From NCBI GenBank assembly GCA_963769665.1, contig CAVYMQ010000003.1:1364001-1428000 (forward strand): a stretch of DNA of 64,000 bases, given 5' to 3'. The notes under the pieces were generated by a model. It made no database searches. It was not told the origin of the DNA and saw nothing but the letters and a program-made list of their open reading frames with translations. Every line of letters starts with the position of its first letter. Position 1 is the stretch's first letter. The translations under genes and the position numbers were made by a program. Below, one piece after another: positions 47,933-56,405 of this stretch. This DNA is from JACCTU01 sp963769665. GTDB lineage: Bacteria; Actinomycetota; Thermoleophilia; Gaiellales; Gaiellaceae.

Positions 47933-49846
47933 ATGGCAAAAACCATCGGAATCGACCTCGGGACGACCAACAGCGCGATGGCCGTGCTCGAGGGCGGCGA
48001 GCCGACCGTGATCCCGAACGCCGAGGGCGGCCGAACCACACCGTCCGTCGTGGCGTTCACGAACGACGGTCAGCGGCTCGTCGGCGCGCCCGCAAAGCGC
48101 CAGCAGGTCACGAACCCGCAGAACACGATCTTCTCGATCAAGCGCTTCATGGGCCGCAAGCACGACGAGGTCTCGGAGGAGATGACGATCGTCCCCTACG
48201 AGGTCGTCAAGGGTCCTGGTGGGGACGTGCTGGTCAAGGCCGGAGGCAAGGATCTTGCCCCGCCGGAGATCAGCGCGATGATCCTGCAGAAGTTGAAGGC
48301 CGACGCCGAGGCGTACCTCGGCGAGCCGGTCACCCACGCGGTGATCACCGTCCCGGCCTACTTCAACAACGCCCAGCGCGAGGCGACCAAGGACGCCGGC
48401 AAGATCGCCGGCCTCGAGGTCCAGCGCATCGTCAACGAGCCCACCGCGGCAGCGCTCGCGTATGGGCTCGACAAGGACAACGCCGACCAGACGATTCTCG
48501 TCTTCGACCTCGGCGGCGGCACGTTCGACGTGTCGGTGCTCGAGCTCGGCGACGGCGTCTTCGAGGTGAAGGCGACGAACGGCGACAACCACCTCGGCGG
48601 CGACAACTTCGACAAGGCGGTCGTCGACTGGATGGTCGGCGAGTTCAAGAAGGACCAGGGGATCGACCTCTCGCAGGACCGCATGGCCCTGCAGCGCCTC
48701 TACGAGGCAGGCGAGAAGGCGAAGATCGAGCTCTCGTCGACGATGACGACGCAGATCAACCTGCCGTTCATCACCGCGACGCAGGAGGGCCCGAAGCACC
48801 TGGACCTCCAGCTCACCCGCGCGAAGCTCGAGGAGCTCGTCGCGGACCTGCTCGACCGCACGGTCGCGCCGACGAAGCAGGCGCTCGCCGACGCGGGTCT
48901 GACCGCGAACGAGATCGAGCACGTCGTGCTCGTCGGCGGCATGACCCGCATGCCTGCGGTGCAGGCGAAGGTGAAGGAGCTCACCGGGAAGGACCCCCAC
49001 AAGGGCGTCAACCCGGACGAGGTCGTCGCCGTCGGCGCAGCGATCCAGGCAGCGGTGATCAACCGTGAGATCACGGACATCCTGCTCCTGGACGTCACTC
49101 CGCTCAGCCTCGGCATCGAGACCAAGGGCGGCGTGTTCACCCGGCTGATCGAGCGGAACACGACGATCCCGACGAAGAAGTCGGAGACGTTCACGACGGC
49201 CGAGGACAACCAGCCCTCAGTCGAGGTGCACGTGCTCCAGGGCGAGTCGGAGATGGCGTCGTTCAACAAGACGCTCGGCAAGTTCCAGCTCGTCGGGATC
49301 CCGCCCGCACCTCGCGGCATGCCGCAGGTCGAGGTCGCGTTCGACATCGACGCGAACGGAATCATCAATGTGAGCGCGAAGGACCTCGGCACCGGGAACG
49401 AGCAGCAGATCCGGATCGAGGGCGGCTCGGGCCTCAAGGAGGACGAGGTTCAGCGGATGATCAAGGACGCCGAGGCGCACGCCGAAGAGGCGCACCGCCT
49501 GCGCGAGCTCGCCGACGCACGCAACGTGGCCGAGCAGCTCGCGTACCAGACCGAGCGCACGCTCAAGGAGCATCGCGACAAGCTCGACGAGGCAGACGCC
49601 TCGACGATCGAAGGTCGCGTGATGGAGCTCCGCGCCGTGCTCGAGTCGGCGGACGTGAACGAGATCCGCAGCAAGACGGACGCGCTCGAGGAGGCGTCCC
49701 GCAAGCTCGCCGAGGCGGTCTACGCACAGGCGACCGCGCAGGCGCAGTCCTCGCCCGCCGGCAACGGCGCACCCACCTCCGACGACGAGGTCGTCGAGGA
49801 GGGTGAGTACGAGGTCATCGACGAGGAAGAGGCGAAGACCTCGTAA
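47933..49846 (+). CDS. dnaK: Chaperone DnaK (Hsp70)
   Basis: 637 aa from ATG 47933 with AAAGGAGG before it. ATPase signatures IGIDLGTTNSAMAV (4-17), DLGGGTFDVSVLELG near 183-197 and VVLVGGMTRMPAV near 318-330; then the substrate domain with ETFTTAEDNQPSV and a lid ending in an acidic tail (EEGEYEVIDEEEAKTS). ATP-driven folding chaperone, with GrpE and DnaJ as exchange factor and cochaperone in the same operon. Slightly longer leader loop at 80-95 of Gram-positive type. Stop overlaps grpE by one base (TAATG). Confidence 0.98.
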   Translation: MAKTIGIDLGTTNSAMAVLEGGEPTVIPNAEGGRTTPSVVAFTNDGQRLVGAPAKRQQVTNPQNTIFSIKRFMGRKHDEVSEEMTIVPYEVVKGPGGDVLVKAGGKDLAPPEISAMILQKLKADAEAYLGEPVTHAVITVPAYFNNAQREATKDAGKIAGLEVQRIVNEPTAAALAYGLDKDNADQTILVFDLGGGTFDVSVLELGDGVFEVKATNGDNHLGGDNFDKAVVDWMVGEFKKDQGIDLSQDRMALQRLYEAGEKAKIELSSTMTTQINLPFITATQEGPKHLDLQLTRAKLEELVADLLDRTVAPTKQALADAGLTANEIEHVVLVGGMTRMPAVQAKVKELTGKDPHKGVNPDEVVAVGAAIQAAVINREITDILLLDVTPLSLGIETKGGVFTRLIERNTTIPTKKSETFTTAEDNQPSVEVHVLQGESEMASFNKTLGKFQLVGIPPAPRGMPQVEVAFDIDANGIINVSAKDLGTGNEQQIRIEGGSGLKEDEVQRMIKDAEAHAEEAHRLRELADARNVAEQLAYQTERTLKEHRDKLDEADASTIEGRVMELRAVLESADVNEIRSKTDALEEASRKLAEAVYAQATAQAQSSPAGNGAPTSDDEVVEEGEYEVIDEEEAKTS

Positions 49847-50328
49847 TGCACGAAGAGGTCGAGAACCAAGAGGAGCAGCTCGAGGAGATCGAGCAGACCG
49901 ACGAGCTCGTCGCCGAACGCGACGAGCTCGTCGACCGGCTCCAGCGCCTCCAGGCGGAGTTCGAGAACTACCGCAAGCGGGCCGCGCGCGACCAGAAAGC
50001 GCTCGTGGAGCGGGCCCACGAGCGGCTCGTGAAGGAGCTCCTACCGGTGCTCGACGACCTCGGCCGCGCGCTCGAGGCGGCGGAGCAGCACGAGGAGGCG
50101 ACGCTCGAGGACGGCGTTCGCCTCGTGCATCGCCAGCTCGTGGACGTGCTCGCGAAGGAAGGGTTGAAGGAAATCGAGACCGACGGCGCGTTCGACCCGC
50201 ACGTGCACGAGGCGCTGCTCTCGCAGCCGTCCGACGCAGAGACGGGAACCGTGCTTGAGGTGCTCCAGAAGGGCTACCGGCTCGGCGACCGCGTGCTGCG
50301 CCCGGCGAGAGTGACGATCGCCGAATGA
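49846..50328 (+). CDS. grpE: Nucleotide exchange factor GrpE
   Basis: 160 aa, a short version. The N-terminal half is the long coiled-coil helix (EQTDELVAERDELVDRLQRL, FENYRKRAARDQKALVE), followed by the four-helix bundle (ELLPVLDDLGRALEAAE) and the C-terminal beta wing ETGTVLEVLQKGYRLGDRVLRPARV. Releases ADP from DnaK. Overlaps dnaK by 1 nt and dnaJ by 4 nt (ATGA). Confidence 0.97.
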   Translation: MHEEVENQEEQLEEIEQTDELVAERDELVDRLQRLQAEFENYRKRAARDQKALVERAHERLVKELLPVLDDLGRALEAAEQHEEATLEDGVRLVHRQLVDVLAKEGLKEIETDGAFDPHVHEALLSQPSDAETGTVLEVLQKGYRLGDRVLRPARVTIAE

Positions 50329-51383
50329 CGTCGCTCTACGAGTCGCTCGGCGTTCCGAAGACCGCGTCGCAGGAAGAGATCAAGAAGGCGTACCGCAAGC
50401 TCGCGCGCGAGCATCACCCCGACCGCAACCCGGGCGACCAGGGGGCGGAGGCGCGCTTCAAGGAGGTCCAGTCGGCCTACGACGTGCTGAAGGACCCCGA
50501 CAAGCGCAAGCAGTACGACGCCTTCGGCGCAAACGGTGCGCGCGGTGGACAGCAGGGCGGCGGGTTCAACTTCGACGTCGGCGACCTCGGCGACCTCTCC
50601 GATCTGTTCGGTGGGCTCTTCGGCGGCGGCGGTCGCGGGCGGCAGCAGCGCCAGCAGCAGCAGCGCGGGCAGCGCGGCTCGGACGTGGAGGCGCATGTCC
50701 ACGTCTCCTTCGAGGACTCGCTGAAGGGCGCGCAGGTCGTAGTGCCGGTCGAGCTCGAGACGGCCTGCTCGGAGTGCCACGGCTCGGGCGCGAAGCCCGG
50801 CACGTCGCCGCGCATCTGCCCGGAGTGCAACGGCCGCGGCGTCGTCTCCGAGTCGCAGGGGCTCTTCGCGCTCTCGCAGCCGTGCCGGCGCTGCCGCGGC
50901 AACGGCACGGTGATCGAGGACCCGTGCCCGAAGTGCAAGGGTTCCGGACGCGAGCGGCGCACGAAGCGCTACACGGTCAAGATCCCCGCCGGCGTCAAGG
51001 ACGGGACGCGCATCCGCCTCAAGGGCAAGGGCGAGGCCGGGTACGGCGGCGCGCCCGCCGGCGATCTCTTCGTCGTCACGCACGTCGAGCCGTCGGAGAC
51101 GTATGAGCGCCGCGGCAACGACCTGCTCGTGACGGTGCCGGTGTCGTTCCCGGACGCGGCGCTCGGCGCGACGGTCGAGGTGCCGACGCCCGACGGCGCG
51201 GTCTCGCTGAAGGTGCCCGCGGGCTCCGAGGACGGCAAGCTGCTCCGCATCCGCGGTCGCGGCGCGCCGAAGCTGTCGGGCGGCGGCAAGGGCGACGTGC
51301 TCGTGCGCGTCAAGCTCGAGGTGCCGAAGCGGCTGAACAAGAAGCAGCGCCAGCTGCTCGAGGAATTCCGAAGGGTCACCTGA
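50325..51383 (+). CDS. dnaJ: Chaperone DnaJ
   Basis: 352 aa. J domain with HPD in REHHPDRNPG, Gly/Phe-rich linker with two runs (GGGFNFDVGDLG, LFGGLFGGGGRGRQQ) and a Gln-rich insert, four zinc repeats CSECHGSG, CPECNGRG, CRRCRGNG, CPKCKGSG, then the beta substrate domain. Type I DnaJ, so it can hand substrates to DnaK and stimulate its ATPase. It is the DnaJ1 of the hspR operon. Its stop overlaps hspR (TGATG). Confidence 0.97.
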   Translation: MTSLYESLGVPKTASQEEIKKAYRKLAREHHPDRNPGDQGAEARFKEVQSAYDVLKDPDKRKQYDAFGANGARGGQQGGGFNFDVGDLGDLSDLFGGLFGGGGRGRQQRQQQQRGQRGSDVEAHVHVSFEDSLKGAQVVVPVELETACSECHGSGAKPGTSPRICPECNGRGVVSESQGLFALSQPCRRCRGNGTVIEDPCPKCKGSGRERRTKRYTVKIPAGVKDGTRIRLKGKGEAGYGGAPAGDLFVVTHVEPSETYERRGNDLLVTVPVSFPDAALGATVEVPTPDGAVSLKVPAGSEDGKLLRIRGRGAPKLSGGGKGDVLVRVKLEVPKRLNKKQRQLLEEFRRVT

Positions 51384-51745
51384 TGGACAACCGCGCGCGC
51401 TACATGATCAGCGTCGCGGCCGACATCGTCGGCATGCATCCGCAGACGCTTCGCATCTACGAGCAGAAGGGGCTCGTCAACCCGCAGCGCACAGCCGGCA
51501 ACACGCGCCTCTACTCCGATGCCGACATCGAGCGGCTGCAACTCATTCAAAAACTCACGAGCGATCTCGGCCTCAACCTCGCCGGCGTCGAGCTCGTGCT
51601 CCGGCTCGAGGACGAACTGCAGAAAGCACACGCACGCATCGACCGCTTGCAGCGACAGCTGCGCGACGAGGTGCAGAACGTTCACCGGCAGTACCGCCGC
51701 GATCTCGTGCTCTACCGCGGCGAACGGCTTCCCGAAAGGCAATAA
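51383..51745 (+). CDS. hspR: Heat-shock repressor HspR (MerR family)
   Basis: 120 aa. MerR-type winged helix: YMISVAADIVGMHPQTLRIY, EQKGLVNPQRTAGNTRLYSD, then LQLIQKLTSDLGLNLAGVEL, and a coiled-coil tail (AHARIDRLQRQLRDEVQNVH). HspR with DnaK as corepressor shuts off its own operon by binding the HAIR inverted repeat CTTGAGT-N7-ACTCAAG in studied actinobacteria. No complete HAIR is visible before dnaK here. Ends 4 nt before clpB begins. Confidence 0.93.
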   Translation: MDNRARYMISVAADIVGMHPQTLRIYEQKGLVNPQRTAGNTRLYSDADIERLQLIQKLTSDLGLNLAGVELVLRLEDELQKAHARIDRLQRQLRDEVQNVHRQYRRDLVLYRGERLPERQ

Positions 51746-51749
51746 CAGC

Positions 51750-54215
51750 ATGAACTTCAACAAACTGACCCTCAAGAGCCAGGAGGCCGTCGGCGCCGCG
51801 CAAGAGCTTGCGCGGCGGATGGGCAATCCCGAGCTCTACCCGGAACATCTCCTGCTGGCATTGCTCGATCAGGAGCTGCCCCAGCAACTCGTCGAGGACG
51901 CGGCCGAGGAGCGCGCGCAGGCCGAGACCGCGCTGCGCGGCAAGCCGTCGATTCAGGGCGCATCGCAGCAGCCGCAGGTGGGCGCCGCGTTTTCGAAGGT
52001 GCTCGACAAGGCCTTCGACGAAGCGAAGCGCATGAACGACGAGTACGTCTCGACCGAGCACCTGCTGCTCGCGCTCGACGTCGTCCCGCGCGACGAGCTG
52101 CTCGCGAAGATCGACGAGGTGCGGGGCGGTCGTCGCGTCACCTCGCAGGACCCCGAGGAGACCTACCAGGCGCTCGAGAAGTTCGGCCGCGACCTGACGC
52201 AGGCTGCGGAGGAGGGCAAGCTCGACCCGGTGATCGGGCGCGACGAGGAGATACGCCGCGTGATCCAGGTCCTCTCGCGGCGCACGAAGAACAATCCGGT
52301 TCTGATCGGCGATCCCGGCGTCGGCAAGACGGCGATCGTCGAAGGCCTCGCACAGCGGATCGTCGCGGGCGACGTGCCGGAGGGCCTGAAGGGCAAGCGC
52401 GTCTGGGCGCTCGACATCGGCGCGCTGCTCGCGGGGTCGAAGTACCGCGGCGAGTTCGAGGAGCGTCTCAAGGCGGTCCTGCAGGAGATCCAGGGCGCGG
52501 CCGGGCAGATCGTCCTCTTCATCGACGAGCTGCACACGATCGTCGGCGCCGGCGCTGCTGAGGGTGCGGTCGACGCCGCGAACCTGCTCAAGCCGATGCT
52601 GTCCCGCGGCGAGCTGCGCGCAGTCGGGGCGACGACGCTCGACGAGTACCGCAAGCACATCGAGAAGGACGCAGCGCTGGAGCGGCGTTTCCAGCCGATC
52701 TTCGTCGGGGAGCCGTCCGTCGCCGACACGATCGCCATCCTGCGCGGTTTGAAGGAACGTTACGAGGCGCACCACGGCGTGCGCATCCGCGATGCCGCGC
52801 TCGTCGCGGCTGCGGTGCTCTCCGACCGCTACATCACCGGGCGGCAGCTGCCCGACAAGGCGATCGACCTCGTCGACGAGTCTGCGTCACGGCTGCGCAT
52901 GGAGATCGACTCCTCGCCGCTCGAGCTCGACGAAGCGGACCGCCGCGTGCGTCAGCTCGAGATCGAGCTCGCGGCAATGGGCAAGGAATCCGACGACGTG
53001 CGCGAGCCCGTCGAGCGCGCGCTCGCGGAGGCGCAGGAGCGCCGCAACGAGCTCGCCGCACGCTGGTCGACGGAGCGAGACGCGCTCGAGCGGGTCAAGG
53101 AGATCACGAAGCGGATCGACGAGCTACGGATGGAGTTCGAGCGTGCCGAGCGCGCAGGCGACTTCAACCGCGCGGCCGAGATTCGGCACGGCGAGCTCCC
53201 CGAGCTCGAACGCGAGCTCGACGGCCGCCAGACGGTCGCCGAGCCGATGGTCAAGGAAGAGGTCGACGAGGACGACGTCGCAGAGGTGGTCGCCCGGTGG
53301 ACGGGCATCCCGGTCTCACGGCTGCTCGAGGGCGAGACCGAGAAGCTGATCCACATGGAGGAGCGGCTGCACCAGCGCGTCGTCGGCCAGCACGAGGCGG
53401 TCGAGGCGGTCGCGAACGCGCTTCGTCGCGCGCGCACCGGCCTGCAGGACCCGAACCGGCCGATCGGCTCGTTCGTCTTCCTCGGCCCCACGGGCGTCGG
53501 CAAGACCGAGCTCGCCCGCGCGCTCGCCGAGTTCATGTTCGACGACGACCGCGCGATGGTGCGGCTCGACATGTCGGAGTACCAGGAGCGCCACACGGTC
53601 GCTCGGCTGGTCGGCGCACCGCCCGGCTACGTCGGCTACGAGGAAGGCGGTCAGTTGACCGAGGCGGTGCGGCGACGGCCGTACTCGGTCGTCCTCCTCG
53701 ACGAGATCGAGAAGGCGCACCCAGAGGTCTTCGACGTGCTGCTGCAGATCCTCGACGACGGCCGCCTGACCGACGGTCAGGGACGCACGGTCGACTTCCG
53801 CAACACCGTGATCATCATGACCTCGAACGTTCGCTCCGAGGCGGAGATGCGCGAGCGGTTCCGTCCGGAGTTCCTGAACCGGATCGACGAGATCGTGGAG
53901 TTCAAGCCGCTCTCGCGCGAACAGCTCGGCGAGATCGTCGAGCTCCAGCTCGCCCGGCTGCGCGAGCGGCTGGCCGAGCGGGGACTCTCGCTCGAGCTGA
54001 CCGACGCCGCGAAGGAAGTCGTCACGGAGGCCGGGTGGGACCCGACGTACGGCGCTCGGCCGCTCAAGCGCGCGCTGCAGCGGCTCGTCGAGAACCCGCT
54101 CGCCTTGCGTCTGCTCGAGGGCGACTTCGTGGAGGGCGACACGGTCTTGGTGGACGCCGCCGACGGCGAGCTCGTCTTCACCAAGGCCGGCATCGCCGAG
54201 CCGGCTACGGCCTAG
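51750..54215 (+). CDS. clpB: Disaggregase ClpB
   Basis: 821 aa, slightly short for ClpB (about 850-870). N domain ELYPEHLLLALLDQE, first AAA with GDPGVGKTAIVEGLA, a complete middle coiled coil (RRVRQLEIELAAMGKESDDV and the ERARAGDFNRAAEIRHGELPELERE-type helix), second AAA with GPTGVGKTELARALAEF and an arginine finger in RPEFLNRIDEIVEF. The stretch after VIIMTSN is about 10-18 residues shorter than usual. Works with DnaK to solubilise aggregates. The ATG at 51750 follows hspR by 4 nt. Confidence 0.96.
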   Translation: MNFNKLTLKSQEAVGAAQELARRMGNPELYPEHLLLALLDQELPQQLVEDAAEERAQAETALRGKPSIQGASQQPQVGAAFSKVLDKAFDEAKRMNDEYVSTEHLLLALDVVPRDELLAKIDEVRGGRRVTSQDPEETYQALEKFGRDLTQAAEEGKLDPVIGRDEEIRRVIQVLSRRTKNNPVLIGDPGVGKTAIVEGLAQRIVAGDVPEGLKGKRVWALDIGALLAGSKYRGEFEERLKAVLQEIQGAAGQIVLFIDELHTIVGAGAAEGAVDAANLLKPMLSRGELRAVGATTLDEYRKHIEKDAALERRFQPIFVGEPSVADTIAILRGLKERYEAHHGVRIRDAALVAAAVLSDRYITGRQLPDKAIDLVDESASRLRMEIDSSPLELDEADRRVRQLEIELAAMGKESDDVREPVERALAEAQERRNELAARWSTERDALERVKEITKRIDELRMEFERAERAGDFNRAAEIRHGELPELERELDGRQTVAEPMVKEEVDEDDVAEVVARWTGIPVSRLLEGETEKLIHMEERLHQRVVGQHEAVEAVANALRRARTGLQDPNRPIGSFVFLGPTGVGKTELARALAEFMFDDDRAMVRLDMSEYQERHTVARLVGAPPGYVGYEEGGQLTEAVRRRPYSVVLLDEIEKAHPEVFDVLLQILDDGRLTDGQGRTVDFRNTVIIMTSNVRSEAEMRERFRPEFLNRIDEIVEFKPLSREQLGEIVELQLARLRERLAERGLSLELTDAAKEVVTEAGWDPTYGARPLKRALQRLVENPLALRLLEGDFVEGDTVLVDAADGELVFTKAGIAEPATA

Positions 54216-54222
54216 CGGTGCT

Positions 54223-54597
54223 CTAGGAGAACTTCGGGCCCCAGACGAACCCGGTGCCCGCGCCGCGCCCGCACGCCCCGATCGCCGCCCTGTTCGCGTA
54301 CGGCGCGGTGACGATGCAGATCCAGCCGCGAGGACCCGGAATGCTCTGCGCCGGGCGAGTTGCCCGGTGTCCTGACAGGCGCGCGACCCAGGTCTTCGCG
54401 AAGGCGCACGTGACGTTCCTGCGCGTGATCACGTACTTGTTGCCGCGCGCCGTCCCGCGCCGCCACGGAGCACCGGTCGCGATGCACGGCGTCGCGAGCT
54501 CCGACGCGGTCGGTGAGGCGGCTCCGGGACGGGCCTGGCCGGTGCCTGCGCCGATCGCGAGCGAGACGAGGAGCGCAAAGAGCGTGAGCTTGAGCAC
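54223..54597 (-). CDS. Small secreted protein of unknown function
   Basis: 124 aa. Signal peptide about 1-22 (LTLFALLVSLAIGAGTGQA). The mature part has four Cys (near 38, 64, 94 and 109) in ATPCIATG, VTCAFAK, WICIVTA and GACGRGAG, likely two disulfides, and a conserved-looking TCAFAKTWVARL stretch. Similar Cys-stabilised small proteins with FCxFAxx are found in actinobacteria; none has a known role. It converges on clpB and ends 8 nt after it. Confidence 0.7.
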   Translation of the reverse strand: MLKLTLFALLVSLAIGAGTGQARPGAASPTASELATPCIATGAPWRRGTARGNKYVITRRNVTCAFAKTWVARLSGHRATRPAQSIPGPRGWICIVTAPYANRAAIGACGRGAGTGFVWGPKFS

Positions 54598-54655
54598 TCC
54601 TCCAACGTAGGGCGGGGCTCGGACGATGTCAACGACCGGGTCGGCGGCCGCCTAC

Positions 54656-56242
54656 CTACTGCGGCGGCGAGACGACGGTCCAGGTGAAGCGGGTCAGCGT
54701 GTGCTGTGGAGCGACGCCTGGGTGCACGCCTCGTCGCAAGAACAGCGTCGGCACCCCCGCTCCTGCGGCGACCGCACGGCGAACCGACCCGATGCCCTCA
54801 CGACCCCACCGTTCCGAAAGGCCGATGACGAGCAAACGCGCGTCCCGCGCAGCCTCGAGCACACCCTCGTCGCCCGGCGGCACGAGGACCGGCTCGGTGA
54901 CGATGCCGACGACCTGCTGAACCACCAGCGAGGCGCGGGAGAGCAGCCTGCTCGCGTCGCGGCGACCTGCGGCAGGATCGGCCTCCGTGCCGAGCAGGCG
55001 GAGCGTCGTGCCGAGCGACCCGGCGAGCCACGCGGCAACCTCGATCGCCGACCAGTCGTGCTCGTCCCCTCCGAACGGGGTGACGACCGGCCCGGTCTGC
55101 TCGCTGCGACCGCCCGTCAAGACACCGACGTCGCATGGCGCGTGCGCGAGGATCGCGGCGAGCTCGTCGTCGAGCCGGCCGCTCTCGAGAAGGTCCGGCT
55201 GCGCGTCGACGAGGATGAGGTCCGCGTCGTGCTCCGTCGCGAGGCGTGCAGCATCCTGACCCGGCTCGGTCGTTGTGTACGCGGTGACGCGCGACGACAC
55301 GCCGCGGTCGGTCAAGTCGCTGCGGCGTCCCGCCAGCATCGCGTTCGCCGCCGCGAGATCGTCGCTCTGCCTCAGGAGGCGAGCGACGATCAGCTCGCGC
55401 GGCGGCCGCTGCGCGAGCGGCTCGGCGATTGCGAGCAGCTCGTCGAGACGGTGTTCGTCGCGAACGACGCAGACGATCGCGCGTTGGCTCGTCGGGGCGG
55501 CGACCTCGATCGCGTCGAGACCCGCGTCTTGGCGGAGGATCCCCTGCTCGAGCTCCTGGAGCGCGGGGCTCGGCTCGATCCCGAGCTCGTCCACGAGCAG
55601 CGCGCGCGTCCGGCGATAGACCTCGAGCGCGTCGGCCTGTCGCCCCGATGCGTACAGCGCAAGCATCAGCGAAGCCCGTAGCCGCTCGCGGAGTGGATGC
55701 TCGCGCACCAAGGCCTCGAGCTCCGCGACGAGCTCTCGATGGCGCCCGAGTGCGAGGTCAGCGTCGAACCTGAGCTCGAGCGCACGGAGACGAAGCTCCT
55801 CGAGTCGGACGACCTCCGTCTGCGCAAACGGTTCGTGCGCGACGTCTGCGAGCGGCGCGCCACGCCACAGATCGAGAGCCTCCCGCAGCAGTCGCGCGGC
55901 GGGGTCGGGCGCCGCGCGCTCTGCCTCGTCGACGAGCTGCTCGAACCGCAGCAGGTCGAGCTCGTTCGGCGCGACGCGGATCAGGTAGCCGGGCGGCTGC
56001 GTGATCACGACTTCGCGGGGAGCCAATGCCTTCCGGAGCTGAGAGACGTGAAACTGGAGCGCGTTCGCCGGCGTCCGCGGCGGCCGCTCTCCCCACAGCT
56101 CGTCGATCAGCCGGTCCGCGGAGATCACCTCGTTCGCACGCGTGAGCAGCAGTGCGAGCAGAGCACGCTGGCGCGAGCCGCCGAGCGTGACGACACGGCC
56201 TCGCTCGATGACCTCGAGCGGCCCCAGGATGCGGAATTCCAC
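54656..56242 (-). CDS. SARP-type (BTAD) transcriptional regulator with C-terminal Usp-like domains
   Basis: 528 aa from GTG 56242, which has a GAGGG ribosome-binding site; upstream GTGs at 56269 and 56275 would add an unlikely basic segment. Residues 1-95 are the OmpR-like DNA-binding domain starting EFRILGPLEV, 96-245 the BTAD domain (RLLREALDLWRGAPLADVAH, LDLLRFEQLVDEAER). SARPs bind direct repeats next to -35 sites and activate transcription. Unusually, the last 270 residues carry two Rossmann-like domains of universal-stress type (ADLILVDAQPDLL, ARDARLLVIGLSERWG), likely ATP or ligand sensors. Divergent from the kinase; triple repeats lie between. Confidence 0.85.
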   Translation of the reverse strand: MEFRILGPLEVIERGRVVTLGGSRQRALLALLLTRANEVISADRLIDELWGERPPRTPANALQFHVSQLRKALAPREVVITQPPGYLIRVAPNELDLLRFEQLVDEAERAAPDPAARLLREALDLWRGAPLADVAHEPFAQTEVVRLEELRLRALELRFDADLALGRHRELVAELEALVREHPLRERLRASLMLALYASGRQADALEVYRRTRALLVDELGIEPSPALQELEQGILRQDAGLDAIEVAAPTSQRAIVCVVRDEHRLDELLAIAEPLAQRPPRELIVARLLRQSDDLAAANAMLAGRRSDLTDRGVSSRVTAYTTTEPGQDAARLATEHDADLILVDAQPDLLESGRLDDELAAILAHAPCDVGVLTGGRSEQTGPVVTPFGGDEHDWSAIEVAAWLAGSLGTTLRLLGTEADPAAGRRDASRLLSRASLVVQQVVGIVTEPVLVPPGDEGVLEAARDARLLVIGLSERWGREGIGSVRRAVAAGAGVPTLFLRRGVHPGVAPQHTLTRFTWTVVSPPQ

Positions 56243-56278
56243 GCGTCGCCCTCGCGCCGACGCTAACACTCCCACCGG

Positions 56279-56311
56279 CTCAGGCGCGGCTCAGCCGCCC
56301 CTCAGCGCGGG
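56279..56311. promoter_or_regulatory. Triple 11-bp direct repeat CTCAG-N6 (SARP-type operator)
   Basis: CTCAG occurs at 56279, 56290 and 56301, exactly 11 bp apart, in the divergent gap between the SARP gene (start 56242) and the kinase (start 56406). SARPs bind heptamer repeats spaced by one helical turn of 11 bp. The same triplet recurs at 58314-58346. Confidence 0.65.
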
Positions 56312-56405
56312 TCGGCACGATCGCGCTCTGGACGACAACGGAAGAGAGCGGCGTTGGCATGTCGGCGAGCGCGTCGTATCGTTGGGCCTGAGGGCGAACA
56401 AGACG

